The notes beneath the pieces were generated by a model. That model worked only from the letters and a program-made list of their open reading frames with translations. It was not told where the DNA came from and did no database searches. The position numbers and the translations under genes are program-made. 64,000 nt of DNA from Diplosphaera chodatii (taxonomy: Eukaryota; Chlorophyta; Trebouxiophyceae; Prasiolales; Stichococcaceae). This document shows positions 11,855 to 24,600 of this stretch, one piece after another; the stretch's first letter is position 1; every line of letters begins with the position of its first letter. The DNA lies in NCBI GenBank assembly GCA_032358165.1, contig JAALGY010000004.1, forward strand, positions 62,001 to 126,000. Reading direction: 5' to 3'.

Positions 11855-12329
11855 GCGAGCTCCTGGCTCAGAGGTTGTATAAGAATGCTGAATTGCAAAT
11901 GCAATCTTGCGCTTTGCCGCAGCAGCACCCGGTTCGGCTGCCAGCAACAGCAAGGACGTAAACAGACAGCCCTGTAGCGCTGAGCTCCCTGGGCGATCCT
12001 TATCGGCTGCGCACTCAAGTTTGCAACTGCGTTGTTGCCACTTTTGCATGACGATCTGACCATCTACAAAGCTGGGATCTTCTCAGGGACGACAACACAC
12101 AAGGTTTGCCTGCTGTGCAGCAGCGCATCAATAGCCCAGGCAACTAGACTACGATGCTGCAGGGGCTTGGGCAGCGATCCGCCTGCCCTGTGTGCACCCA
12201 TCACACAGCAGCAACCTCAAGGTTACAACCACAGTCACAAGGCCTTCGAGCTTCACTGAGCGCGCCCCAGCCGCTGCAGGTGGGGGTTCTGACCCTTGAC
12301 ACGCCTGCAGTAATGGCGCTCATGCATCA
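11855..12329. promoter_or_regulatory. Divergent promoter region, RlmN-type gene / CPOX
   Basis: Spacer between the minus-strand RlmN-type start (11854) and the first candidate CPOX start (12330). It should hold both promoters and 5' UTRs. No tRNA, repeat or strong box was identified. Confidence 0.45.
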
Positions 12330-15300
12330 ATGTATGAGCACCGAGCTTCACGCCTGCTGTTGCTGACCAACGACGAGCAGGACATCGTCAACAGGGTAGC
12401 TGCACGCCATCACCGCTGTGCAGCATGTACTCTACCCCTTGGACCGCGGTTGCTGGCCGCGCCCTTTGGACACATGCAAAATTATATGCGAGGACTTTGC
12501 TGGTGTTGCAGGACGCGCGGCCAGAGCGGCAGCTGCGCGCGGCCTCGGGGCGCGGCAGCATGGCGGCGGCGCCGAAGGCCGCTGCCGTCGCCATTGAGCC
12601 AGAGCAAGTGGTGGACCGGATTGAGGGCTCCCTGCTGCGGCCTGACATTGATGACCCGAAGAGGTGGGCCAGTCCGTTCTGATGTACTTTGCTGAGGAAA
12701 TATGTGCCCTCCTGCAGAAGTGCTGCTGCAAGTGGGCTTCCCTGCAAGTGCGCCTGCTGTGCTTCCAACTGCAGCGCGCTCATGCGCATATGCTGACGTC
12801 CTCCCAGCCGGCCCATGTCCATCAAGCAGTCAGGTGTCATGTATCTGCAGCATGCGGGGGCAGTTTGAGGCGATGATCCGGAAGGGGCAGGACGAGATCT
12901 GCGCTGCGGTTGAGGCGGTGGACGGCGGCAAGTTCAGGGAGGATGCCTGGGTGCGCCCGGGCGGCGGCGGCGGCATCTCCCGCGTGCTGCAGGTGCGTGG
13001 TCAAACTGTGGCGCCGCTGCGAAGCGGTGACGTAGCTGTGTCAGCTGACGCATGGGTCCAGTCAGCGGGTCTGGCGGCTGGTAGTGACGTTTGGCGGATG
13101 TGAAAACCAGCCACGACCTTGTGGGCAACATGCATTGGACGGCAGCTGCACATGGACTTGCAAAGGCGGCAGGCACCAGCGTCGGCCTGATGCATATGAC
13201 ATGCTCAGGTCACAACCTGCAAATCGGGTTACCGTCGACACACGTCCGCCACTGCAGGGCGGCAATGTGTGGGAGAAGGCCGGCGTGAATGTCAGCGTGG
13301 TGTACGGCAGCATGCCGCCAGAGGCGTACCGGGCGGCAACGGGCACAAATGCTGCGCCCTCGGGCAAGGTGAGCAGGCGGCACCAATTTGCAACGTAACC
13401 GGAGCGCGTAGCTGCAGGCAGCCAGCCGTGCATGGGCGGGCAGCCCGGGTGAGGTGGAGAACCGGACGCGCACCCGGCAGCATCAGCCGCCGCATTGCTG
13501 CAGATGGGCAACAACAGCCTTCAGGCTGTTCTATCATGCACCAGCAAGCGCCTCGGGACCAGCGTCCAGGACATATCCACAGGGGGAAGCAGGCGGCACA
13601 CCCCAGTGAGGTGTGCACTGCTCGGCCCTTTCTCAAGCCCGAGGACCACCCTGCAGCCAGGGTTTCTGTGGACTCTGCAGGCGGACCCCACGGACCGGGT
13701 CCCGTTCTTCGCGGCGGGCATCTCCAGCGTGATGCACCCGGCCAACCCGCACGCGCCCACGATGCACTTCAACTACCGCTACTTCGAGACCGACGAGTGG
13801 CGGGGTGCGCTCCTGTCACGTCCAGCTCACGGGCGGCACGAAGTCGCGCGGCCTTGCTGGCTGTTGTCGGCTCCTGCAGTAGGGCATGACCACTGGGACG
13901 ACACAACTTGCAGCGGCAGGGACTGCTATGCGTGCGCAGGTGCTGGTCAACGGCTTCCCTGCTGTTGCCCTGGGCTGGCTGGCGCACGGTTGAGTACCGT
14001 TGAGCTGTGGCTTGGCACCCCGCAGGTATCCCCAGCCAGTGGTGGTTTGGCGGCGGCACCGACATCACGCCCAGCTACCTGTACCCCGAGGACATGCGCC
14101 ACTTCCACTCCACCTACAAGGTGAAGCGCAGGGTTTCACTGCAGCAGAGCGCCGTCGGGGCCGGGCCCAATGCACCTGTATTCGCAGCTGCCTCCCAGGT
14201 GGGGCATGTGCACAGCCGATGTGGCGTGCGCCACAATGGCTAGCTTTCCTAACCCTGCCGCGCCTTAGCTTGGTGGCCATAGGTGCGACTGCCATCACCA
14301 TGCTGATGACTGGTCCCCCCTTGAGCAGGAGGTGTGCGACAAGCACGACGCGGCGTTCTACCCCAAGTTCAAGGCCTGGGCGGACGACTACTTCCTGATC
14401 AAGCACCGGGGCGAGCGACGCGGCCTCGGTGGCATCTTCTTCGACGACCTGAACGACCGGCCCGCCGAGCAGCTGCTGGTGGGCTCGCATTTCCGTGACT
14501 CCGAACAAACTGGTTGATGGACCTGCCGTCTTTTCAATGGATCTGCGGCTCTCCCTGACGCCCTACTCTTGCTTGCACGGCTTGGCGGCCACTCACCAGA
14601 TAGCTGCCTGCCATGGCAGCGCCACCAGAAAGCTGTTCCATCCTGCTTGCATGGTGTGCAGTGAGAGGCGGATGTCGTCAGAGCAAACAGCCCACGCAGG
14701 ACGGCGTGTGTCTGTAGACTCGGCTCACAGTGCACCTTTGCTGCCCCTGCAGCCGTTCTCCACAGACGCGCTGGCGTCGGTGGTGCCCTCGTACCTGCCG
14801 CTGGTGGAGAAGCACAAGGACGACGACTTCACGCAGCAGCAGAAGGAGTGGCAGCAGCTCAGACGCGGCAGATGTGAGTGGCACATGCATATGCACAGAA
14901 ACACACCTCACTGCAGCTGCAGCCGCATCCGTAAGTCAGAGGCTGACCTCACACGCACATGGCCAATGTCACCCACCCGACAGCTCTGAAAGCTGAGGGA
15001 AGGGTCTGACGTGACACGTTGCCTGCGCCTCGTTCGACAGATGTGGAGTTCAACCTGGTGTACGATCGGGGGACGACCTTCGGGCTGAAGACCGGGGGCC
15101 GCATCGAGTCCATCCTGATGTCGCTGCCGCTGACCAGCCGGTGGGAGTACGACCACCACCCAGCGGAGGGTGCGCATTCGTGCGCATGTATGCAGATGCC
15201 AGGGTTCAGGGTCTAGTCGTGCGTGCCACAGTGCACTGCAGACATGGCAGATGGGCCAGCTGCACTGCTGGTGCACATGGCACAGGTATCGTAGGCGCCC

Positions 15301-15510
15301 AGTGGCAGCATCACCCTCCAGCTTCCGTGGAAGACATGGCCCCAGAGGCCATCCTGAGTGTCCAGCTGCTGGTAGTCAGCGTTTGATGTTTACTTGTGTC
15401 CATGCCGCGAGGTAGTCTGTGATTTGATGACTGATCGTGTGTTCGTTTGCACAGGCAGCCCAGAGGCAGACTTGTTGGATGCCTGCAAAAACCCACGGGA
15501 CTGGCTGTAG
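12330..15510 (+). CDS. CPOX: Oxygen-dependent coproporphyrinogen III oxidase, plastid
   Basis: Converts coproporphyrinogen III to protoporphyrinogen IX for haem and chlorophyll. Secure exons, all in phase: 12512-12663, 12851-12992, 13258-13368, 13681-13804, 14026-14120, 14329-14478, 14753-14873, 15041-15169, 15455-15510. They show [110 protein letters not shown] and [11 protein letters not shown], the HemF family signatures in order. The protein stops at 15510 after NPRDWL. The 5' end is uncertain: an exon from ATG 12330 to a GTAGCT donor joins in phase but is not a convincing transit peptide, and an internal ATG at 12560 is an alternative. Confidence 0.93.
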
Positions 15511-16538
15511 AGCTTGGAGTACAGCAGGAGGGCCTCCACACTCGATAGCATAGAGTCGCTGCTCCTGTTGATGTCTGTGTTCCCAGCGGATAGCGCGGTG
15601 TTGCGCACATCATGTGCTTCCGTAGTCTGAGGCCAGCACACCTCGTGGACCAATCCGTATATATCGTATGTAAGCTTGGAACCTGCTATAAATAGCACTA
15701 CAGTTAGGTGCTCTGTCTTGGTTTAGCGCAGCATTGAACTTGCTGTCACTTGTGAGATAACCAGCGCTCTTATCCCAACTGAGCAGCAGTACCTATCAAA
15801 GCTATGGTGCTGTGATAACCGTGTGCATGTGCTGTTTGAATAGCTGTATACAGACCTCTCGATGAAGGTGTCCACGGCCATGTCATTGTCTGAGTGGAGA
15901 AAGGGACGTTTCTCTGGCGCACATACAACAATTGGTTACCTCTTGCACTTGCTGCTCAGCTTCCACACTGAAGATCTCAAATGACCCTGCCTGAGAGTCC
16001 TACACTGGTGTGCCTGATGCCCAGGCATTGGCGGGAGCGCATTCACGGCCTTGCATCGCACCATTCATGGGCCACGAGCCGTCCGCCTTCGGATCAGGCA
16101 AGTCCTGGCACACAGGTTGCGAATCTCGGGGCTGTGAGAGGTCAGCATCAGCCTCACAGACGAGGTTGAGACGCTGATATAGGCACGGCCTCAGGTTGGA
16201 CAGCGTGCAGCAGGTCTCAAAAGCATATTGTCGAGCCTGCGCTGCCACCGGACTGTTCCGACATCCTGAGGCCCAAGGAGAGTGACAGAGCTGCGAGAGA
16301 CAGCACCGCTTGCTGGTGACACTTCTAAGTTGTTGGGGCAGACCTGTGGCGCAATCAGGCAGCATGGTCACTGACATGCTCGCTGGCAGGGCATCGCAAG
16401 TTAGCAGCATTTCCGGCCAGCACAGCGCCAGCGTCAGATTGCATCCGCATCGGCAGGGGTCCCTCAGGCATCTCAGCAGGCAACACAAGGCCTTCTCGCA
16501 CGTCTCGTGGCAGTGCGCAGCAGTGAGCGGCAGCAGAG
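15511..16538. other. Intergenic, CPOX 3' to TGD3 5'
   Basis: About 1 kb between two same-strand genes. The left part should be the CPOX 3' UTR; a TGTAA element (15669-15673), the usual volvocine-alga polyadenylation signal, lies about 160 bases after the stop. The right part should hold the TGD3 promoter. Minus-strand open frames at 15311-15698 and 16000-16638 are low-complexity shadows without motifs. Confidence 0.45.
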
Positions 16539-19457
16539 ATGACGGCAGCAGCGGCAGTCCCGATGCAGGGCCAGAGGCAGATGTGGCTGGCAGCGGCAGC
16601 AAAACAGGCTCGAGGTGAGCTGTTCTTGGATGCTGCATCAGACACCTTCAGCGGGCGCCTCAAATGTCCTGCATTTCCTGCATCCTGCCAAGCCGCGCAG
16701 ATGTGAAGGCTGAAGTGCCGCCCTGCGCACGTGAGGCAACGAGTGGACAGTGCACGGCACAAAAACTGACCCAAAACCTCAAGCTGCGTCCACGCAGATG
16801 GCGCCGAGCCCGCAGCGAGCTGAACCGGTGGCGGGGGGCACGGAAGCAGGATGCAGTCGCCCCGAACTCGCGGCTCGGCGGCCAGACCAGCTCCCAGCAC
16901 GCCGGTGTGCCTTTGGCGCAGCAGCGCAGCGGCAGCGGTCAGGCCCTCGGCAGCAGCGGCAACGGGTCCTCAGCGCGGGGCGCATCAGACAAGCCGGCGG
17001 CGCGGACTCCCAGCTCGATACCCAGCGCGGGGACTGCCGCGCCCGCTGGCAGTGCAGCCTCAGCCCCCCAGCAGCAGCCCGGAGTGTCCGAATGGCCCCG
17101 CCGTGACGGCAGCAACGGCGGCAGCAGCGGAGGGAACGGCAGCAACATTTCGGCGCCTGTCAGCAGCGTGGAGCAGCCATACCCGCAGCCCGCAGGTGAC
17201 CTCCCATGCTGTCATCTGCTCCTGACGGAGTATGTCGCCGTCACTGCTTGAGCAGGGGTGCATGAGGGAGTCCTGGTCATCGTGAATCAGGTTGGCAGGG
17301 TTGCCGGCCTCATGTATGTGCGGGCGCTACATCCCAGAAACCAGCCAAGTGCTGATGCGGGATCTTTTCCCACTTGCAGGCGATGTGCTGCTGGAGCTGC
17401 GAAACGTGTACAAGTCCTTCGGCACCAAGGACATCCTGCAGGGCGCCAGCATGCAGATCCGGCGGGGCGAGGCGGTCGGCATCATCGGTAGGGAGCGTCC
17501 CATTGCGACCACATGCAGCTGGGTGCTAGCAGCATCGCAGTTCATGCATGTTGCAAATTCAGTATTCTCAGATGGGTCTCCTGAACATCTCAAGTGATTA
17601 GCAGTCAGCCGAGTGACTTAAGGACACATGATGATGGGGAACGAAGCAGGTATCCGTGGTGCAAAGTAAGGCCTTTCACATAGTACATGACCGCGAGCCT
17701 GGGCTGCTCCGCAGGCGGCTCCGGGACGGGGAAGAGCACGACGCTGCGGCTGATGGCGGGGCTGCTGGCGCCGGACCGGGGCGAGGTGGTGGTGCAGGGC
17801 GTGCCACGCCGGGGCCTCGCGTCCGACGACACATCCGTCGTCAAGTGCGTGCCTGACACACCAACGGGAGCACAGTCACCCACTCCGACAAGTGTGACAT
17901 GTGCATGAAACGCTTCAGCAGGAGCAGTCGTGCATGTGAAGTTTGAGGTCCCCTCTCCAGAGATGTACACGTTGCCAACACAGCCAGGCTACTGGGTGAC
18001 CTCTGCAGTTCACATCCTGTGTCGCTGGTGGGAGTGTGCCCGGCGGCTGAGTGTGCCCCTCAACCTCCAGGGGCCTGCAAATTGGCATGGTGTTCCAGAG
18101 CGGCGCGCTGTTCGACAGCCTGTCGGTGGGCGAGAACGTGGGCTTCCTGCTGTACGAGCACTCCAACCTGCCCGAGGCCCGCATCAAGGTATTGCAACAT
18201 TCTTGGTGACAGAGCCCCTATCAAGACAGCAGGGTGTTGTTGTACGTTCGGCGGCGGGCTGGTCTAGTATCTGCTTTTGGTTGCAGCCTGCAGGCCTGTG
18301 GCAGCGCCCCGGGCTGTGTGCCGCAGCTGCAGCAGCTCGTGTGCTGCGCTTCTTTATTGGACGGTTTACAAGGCGCACTTTCTGTTTCGCTGTGTAGGAG
18401 CTGGTGGCGCACAGCGTGGAGGCAATGCAAATGTCAGAGGGATGATAGTTCAGAGCTGGGTTCAGTGGACGCTCACACCTGACATCTGTGTGCAGGAGCT
18501 GGTGGCGCGCAGCCTGGCGGCGGTGGGCCTGTCCGGCGTGGAGGCCCTGCTGCCCAGCGAGCTGTCGGGGGGCATGAAGAAGCGCGTCGCTCTGGCGCGC
18601 GCCATCATCCGGGACGACGAGAACGACGCTGCCGAGCAGGTTTGCGGGGACCTGTTGCTGCATCCGTGCGCCAGACATCCAGGGTATAGGATGTCCTCCT
18701 GCAGGGTGTCGGGCAGCCAGGGGATCTCAGGCGCTGAGCGGGCGTCTTCATCACATAGGAAGCTGGTAAGGTTGTGAACATCTTACAGATTTAGTTGCTT
18801 GGTGCAGGTCATTATGTATGACGAGCCGACGGCGGGCCTGGACCCAGTGGCTTCCACCGTGGTGGAGGACCTCATCCGCTCGTTGCAAAACAAGGTGAGG
18901 GTCTCAGCAGGGGTCCAGGCTTGGATGCCTCGCTGCAACAGCACGCTGCGACTACGCAGCTGTCCTCCAGCTGCAGGAGTGCAGCCCACACCCACGCCGA
19001 CCGCTCACAGCGACCCCGCCGCCGCCGCGGCGCCACTGGCCGGCAGCCGGCTCATCGTCCATGATGTGTCAGCACGTGTGGCTGACACCCAGGCTGCCGT
19101 CGCTGCAGGGTGGCCCAGCGCAGTCCATGAAAGGCGGCATCTCGTCCTACATCGTGGTCACCCACCAGCACTCCACCATCCGGCGCTCCGTTGACCGGTG
19201 GGCATGTTGTTAACATCCTTTGTTGCTGCCGTCAAGGCATATCGATCTGGAGGCTGCCGGTTTGGATTCGCACGTGCAATCAAGCAAGGCACTGTGTTTC
19301 GATGCCTTTGGCTGGATTGCTCCCATGCAGGCTGATCTTTCTGCACGAGGGCACAGTGGTGTGGACCGGCACCAACCAGGAGTTTGAGGAGACCGACGAG
19401 CCGATCGTGAAGCAGTTCCGCACTGGCAGCCTTGGCGGGCCGATCAAGTACGAGTGA
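16539..19457 (+). CDS. TGD3: TGD3-like ABC ATPase of plastid lipid import
   Basis: Nine exons join in phase: 16539-16614, 16701-17195, 17380-17487, 17715-17844, 18071-18188, 18496-18639, 18808-18894, 19109-19197, 19331-19457 (457 residues). It powers the TGD1/2/3 complex (Mla-type importer) that moves ER-derived lipid across the inner plastid envelope. All ATPase motifs are present: Walker A GGSGTGKST split by an intron, the Q loop in GMVFQSGALFDSLSVGENV, signature LSGGMKKRVALARA, Walker B VIMYDEPTAGLDP and switch His in VVTHQHST. Residues 1-26 look like a plastid transit peptide; residues 27-190 are Ser/Gly/Pro/Gln-rich and disordered. The C-terminus ends FRTGSLGGPIKYE, the family's typical tail. 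Confidence 0.93.
18391..18419 (+). repeat. Decayed duplicate of TGD3 exon 6 acceptor and start
   Basis: Within intron 5, TGTGTAG followed by GAGCTGGTGGCGCACAGCG nearly copies the true acceptor and exon start at 18488-18518, about 97 bases downstream. Read in the exon's phase it gives ELVAHSVEAM and then meets a stop within 15 codons. Use of this site would truncate the protein before the ABC signature. Confidence 0.7.
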
Positions 19458-19888
19458 CGTTCAGCACGCATCACCAGGCATTTGCAGCAGAGAAAGGGGC
19501 CGTGGAGAACAGCAGTGGTTCGTAGAGGCTGAACTTCAGCATTCCAATATGGGCTTGCTGATACTACTGGTTGGGTCCTTTGCTATTGGGTGCACGTCTG
19601 TGCATGGAGGGTGGCGTGTCAGCATCAATGATGTTGAACGATGCTAACGATGTGCAAACTTCGTCCGCAGCATGATCAGGCCTCTTGCAGCTACCACAGG
19701 CAGTCGGCATACAGCGTCTCCCAGCCACTGTCGTCCTGAGGATGCTGCCCCTACCGTATTGTAACAAGCAAGCACAGGCTGTATCAAGTACATGACAGTC
19801 GGCATCGTCTGCCATTACTAGCCCAGCAAGTTGTCGTGCTTATGATACAGAGTCTGCTGCTGTTCGTGGGTTCATTGCTCTGAGCGCT
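19458..19888. other. Convergent 3' spacer, TGD3 / HMA gene
   Basis: 3' UTRs of two convergent genes. A TGTAA element at 19760-19764 could serve TGD3 polyadenylation. No coding signal was seen. Confidence 0.45.
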
Positions 19889-20590
19889 TCAACCGAAGTA
19901 CGGCTCCGCCTCAAAGCCCAGCCCCTCGACCGTCTCCACCAGCCGCGGCAGCAGCTTGGCCACTGCATCCAGCTGACTCTCCGCCGTCGCCTGCAGTGAT
20001 AGCACCCAGTGAGGTAGCCGAAGAACCCTGGTTCTTTGACTACCCCTAGCACCCAGTTGCGAGCATCGCACATGCTATGATATCATACCAGTCCACCGTG
20101 CATGAGAATTGTCGAATTGGTTTGTGCCAGCAGGGCGTCGCAGATCTGCAGGTGCTGATGCCAGCATGTGCCTGAACTGCGCCAAAAATCAGCTTGCCTG
20201 AACCGTGGCGATGCCTGAATCCAGGTCCACGTTCACGGACTTTACCTCCTGCAAACCCTGCGCCCACGCAGGAGGGCATCAGATCAGGTGCATCATTTGC
20301 ACTCGCGCACAGAAGGCATCATTCATCAAAGTAGCTCATCAGCTGCCTATAGCGCATGGAAGCCCAGCCCCCGAGCAGGGTCATGCCAGCGCTCGCCACA
20401 GCACCTTCAGGGCATCTGCCACACGGCCCGAGCAGCCATCGCACACCATGCCGGACACCTTGATGTCTACCTCAATGGCGCCTGCGGGTTGGGGCGTGCC
20501 CACATGGATGGACCCACAAGATGCTTGATTACGCCAGCAGACGGATCTTGGCGGCTCTGACGTGCATGCACGCGGGCCATGGCATTGCAT
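19889..20590 (-). CDS. Heavy-metal-associated (HMA) domain protein, copper-chaperone-like
   Basis: Exons 20590-20405, 20248-20204 and 19990-19889 join in phase to 110 residues ending at TGA 19889. The domain has the metal site MVCDGC (MxCxxC) in IEVDIKVSGMVCDGCSGRV, then EVKSVNVDLDSGIATV, which is the second and third strand of a ferredoxin-like HMA fold. A final helix-rich segment, LLPRLVETVEGLGFEAEPYF, completes the fold. The family carries Cu(I) to P-type ATPases or other targets. The first 43 residues are Cys/Ser-rich and may be wrong: an acceptor inside them (before AIEVDIK) could join to an unseen first exon carrying a targeting peptide, so cytosolic or plastid location cannot be settled. 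Confidence 0.8.
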
Positions 20591-21615
20591 GGGAGTACGA
20601 GGTGGCAGTGGTTGATGAGGTCCAGAGCGAGCGCACTATCTGCGTCGTCCGCATCACCCGCTGCGCAGCGTGTTGCTGATGACTTTCGGCTGCCGAGCCT
20701 GCCTGTGCATCTCTGCCTACTGACGCAAGCTGCTGAACCCTCCCTGCCTACTTGACGCGGTGGCAAGGCATGTGCATGGTGCCGCATGCCATGGCCTGCA
20801 TGCTGGCGCTGCATGCATGGCGCAGCGGATCCAACCGTGCATGTGACTTGCGTCGATTGCATCGTGGTCATGCAGATGTAGATATAGATGTTATGACCAT
20901 GCGCCGGTCTGTGGACAGGCCAATGTGCAGTTTCTCGTTGCCTGCACCGACTGTGCTGATCGAAAGTCTGGTGCAAGCAGTATCACTGCTACCGATCTAA
21001 GAAGTGCTAATCAACACATACGCTGAGATTGCAAAGGTTTGCGGAAGCGATGTGTGTCGTCGCAGAGCAACATTTGCACGTGCAGACCATTCTGGGCTGA
21101 GCTGGCTCGATCACAATAGCATGGACCAATGGCGTCGTAGAAGCGCTGCGCCACAAGTACCAGTTGCAAGCCAACGCAATCTACGCAAGCTCTGTATTGT
21201 GTTGTTGCAAGCCAAGCTTCGCGCTGACAAGCTGCGCTCTCGGTGTCCGTCACATCGCTGCAGTTGGCGTCACAAACTTGACGCACCGCTGCACCTGAAG
21301 CTGAGGCGGTAGCGATCAGGGGCAACCGGCAGATACTGTATCAGCCACACCTGCGATGCCCAGGACGCGTGCCTCCCGGCTTGCCATTCTCAGTGAAGCG
21401 CGGGGTCATGGCGCAGGCTGCAGGTGATGTGCAGGGCCCAACGCCTCGCGAGATGGATCCCTTTCTCAAGCGGATGAGGCATGCAAATCCAGCCGCAACA
21501 CATGTTACCCCTTGCACAGGTTCACCCCGGCTAGCTTCCCAAACATTGCCGCAGCGGCTGCTGTTCTGCCACACAACCTCACGGGGTCCTGCACATGCAA
21601 CGCAGGTGCTGCGAG
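20591..21615. promoter_or_regulatory. Divergent spacer, HMA gene / F-box gene 2
   Basis: About 1 kb between divergent starts. It should hold both promoters and possibly a first exon of F-box gene 2: a plus-strand frame from ATG 21411 with MDPFLKRMRHANPAA is plausible but not joined with confidence. Confidence 0.4.
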
Positions 21616-24600
21616 ATGGCGGAGAAGCTGCTGACGGGCGCCTCCTTCAAGGCGCCAGACTGGACAGGCCCTAGAGGCGGCCCGGCCGCCATGCCGGACC
21701 CCTTGCCAGCCCCCGCCGTGCCGCAGCAAGTGGACACCGACATGCGCGATGTTGACGCAGCAACCACAGAGTCTGCACCTTGTGAAGCAGCTGGGCAGCA
21801 GGCAGCCACGTCGGCAGCTGTGCTGGAGCTGGCAGCAGTGCCAGCCACATCTGTAGCAGCCCCTGCCGTGGCACCGCATGTTGGTGCGGCCGAGCGCCTG
21901 CCAGCAGTTGCAGCGCAACTGCAACACCAGCCATCTGCGCCCGCCCAGACCAGGCAGCCGATGGCTGTCATCCGGCAGCCGGGGTGGCAGCCGCCGCCGC
22001 AGCCACAACCGCAGCCGCAGCCGCCGCAGCCGCTGGTGAAGTTCCCGTGCCCGCAGCCGCCGCCATCGCCGCTGACGCATGTGAACGACCTGCCGGATGA
22101 CCTGCTGCAGCGCATCTTCTCCATGCTGCCCTTCCGCAAGAGGTGAAGTATGAGTGTCAACAGCTGTGTATGGACCGTGATGTCTCTGTGATGGGTGCTT
22201 GTAGTGTGGCTGGCCCTTGCCACAGTGACGTGTCAGAGAATTAGATACACTAAGCGCACCGCCAGCGATGCTGCACGGTTGCGACACCTATGACCCTGGG
22301 TCGGTCCTGCGATATCTGTTGTCAAAATGAGGGACGCCCATCTACAGGCGGCGGCTGGGCAAGGTGTGCTGCCACTGGCGCGCCCTGTGTGCGGGACCAT
22401 CACAGATGTGGCACCAGGTGCAATCCACACATCATGCTCGCTTTCATCATATATTTCACCCGATGTCTGGCTTCCTTGCCATATCATATCCACCACATAT
22501 GCTGACTCGATACCAACAGTCTTGCGCCAGCCAGACCATGCACCGCAGCCTGTGCTCGCAGAGTGGTCTGCAATGAGTATTGCCCCCGCATGTAGGTGGA
22601 GCTGAAGTGCCGTGAAGACCTCCTAGAGATGCCGCCGCCGTCGCGAGGCTCTGCCGGCTGCAGTCTGCAGCCCAGCTTCAGGTGGGCAGCGTTGGCAGCA
22701 GAGTTTTGATACAGGAATGCGTGCTGGTGCAGGGCTACCGAAGTACACATAACAGACCTTGCTGCCGGTTGACTGTGGTGCACATCCAGCCAGCCGCCAT
22801 GCAGGCATCGTTTCCCCTCGCTCTGCCCAGGGATGCAGCAATGTGCGGGCCGGGGTACATGGACTGCAGCGACGACGCTGCAGCAGAGCCGGAGCCCGTG
22901 CCGATGGCGGCGCAGGCGGAGCGGCACCTGCGCTGGGTCGCGCCGCGGCTGACGGCCGTGCGCGAGCTGGCGCTGGTTGACTGGGTGAGTTCCAGCGCCA
23001 GCCTGGTTCAACGCTTTCCCAGCCTGTGCGGTGTCAGTCAAAGTCCACACCACGTAGACAGCCAGTCGCGCAGCTTGTGTCCTTGCAGAACTGGCCTTCA
23101 CTCATGGACGAGCCTGAGTTGCAGCCTGTTTCATCAAATCGCACATCCTCGCATACCTACCGCTTGCGGCATTGCATGTGATCGGCCCTGTCGTTGCGCA
23201 CCTCAGAAGCGCTGCCCTGCCAGAGGTGCATGTGGCGTGCTCAAGGTCACTGACACAGTGCTCTTCCCGCTGGTGCAGCCAACGGATACGGAGCCTGCGC
23301 TGCTGCCGGCGGTGGCCGCCGCGCTGCAGGGCTGCGCCTCGCTGCGGGGGCTGCGGCTGGGGTGCCACCTGCTGCCGTCCGGCTGCGGCCCGCTGCAGCG
23401 TCTGCCGTCGGGGCTGCGCACGCTGCACATCGACTGCCTGTTCGGCTGTCAGCCGGGCATGCAGCCCGCGCTGAGCGTTGCGCTCGCACGGTGAGGGTTT
23501 AGGGTTTAAACAACCTCACGTTGCCGCAGGACCTGACGACAGACAGGCCGCCCATTGATCTACCTTGCAAGGCAGGCTGCCATGAGCAGCGCGGGCCCCA
23601 GCCACCCAGATGTCGCCGTTTGCACGCCGTGCCTGCACCAAGATGTCAGCGTCCTCATGCACGGTTGGTGCCCGTGACACCCATCGTGTGCGGCGTGCCT
23701 GCGAGAACTGCCGTGTCCGGTCTGCAGGCTGGTGCACCTGCAGGAGCTGCGGCTGGGGTTGCAGATGCAGGCGGGCGCCTCCGAGATCGGCTTCCCTCCT
23801 GGCCTCCTCGCCTGCAGGTGCGGCCCTGGTGTCGAAGGGAAGATGCCTGCCACAGTACAGCTGTGTCAGTAGCTTGCGTTTGCAGAGTGCCGTTTACCTG
23901 TGCACATGATGCTGCCGACACCCACCCTGCATCGTTCAGGCGGCATGCATGTGCCGGGCTCCATTCCATGCTTCGCGTAACCGGTGGGTGCTGGGCCACT
24001 GCTCCGCTCACAGTACACGGCATCTGCTCTATATGCTCAAGCAGCTGGTGATACGCGCAGCGCCCTTGTGCGGCTGCGCATCGAGGCGATCGCGGGGCGG
24101 CTGTGCGCAGCGCTGCCGGAGGGCATCGGCAACCTGCGCCGGCTGCGCAGCCTGCAGCTGCCCGACTGCGGCACCTGTCAGGTATGTCGTACTGGCATCG
24201 GGCCCTCTGTCGCAGCCCCTCCATTGCCACATGTTTCAGAGCTCACCTGAAAATGCGTGGCATGACCTCACGCACCGCCTGTCTTGCACCTGCGGGGTGT
24301 TAAGCGGTGCCGGTGCCATATGGCTCTGAAAATACTGCCCCTGAGGCCCCGCTCATTGCACGGTGTAGCTGCCGGCATCGATCGCGCAGCTGACGGCGCT
24401 GTCGGAGCTGGACCTGCGCAGCGCGGCGGCGCCCCTGCCCCCCCTGCAGCGCTCGCTGTGCCCGCCCCCGGAGCTAGCGGCGCTGCAGGGCCTCCTGTCG
24501 CTGAGCGTCACCACCGACCGCCACTCCCCCGTCTTCGCCGCCCTGGGCGGCCTCACCAGGTGCTGGTCTACGTGCTATCCTGCGGCATCTCGGAGCTGCG

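Noticed and set aside
15311..15698. Two minus-strand frames downstream of CPOX
   Set aside because: They overlap the CPOX last intron, last exon and 3' UTR, with no acceptor/donor logic or family similarity.
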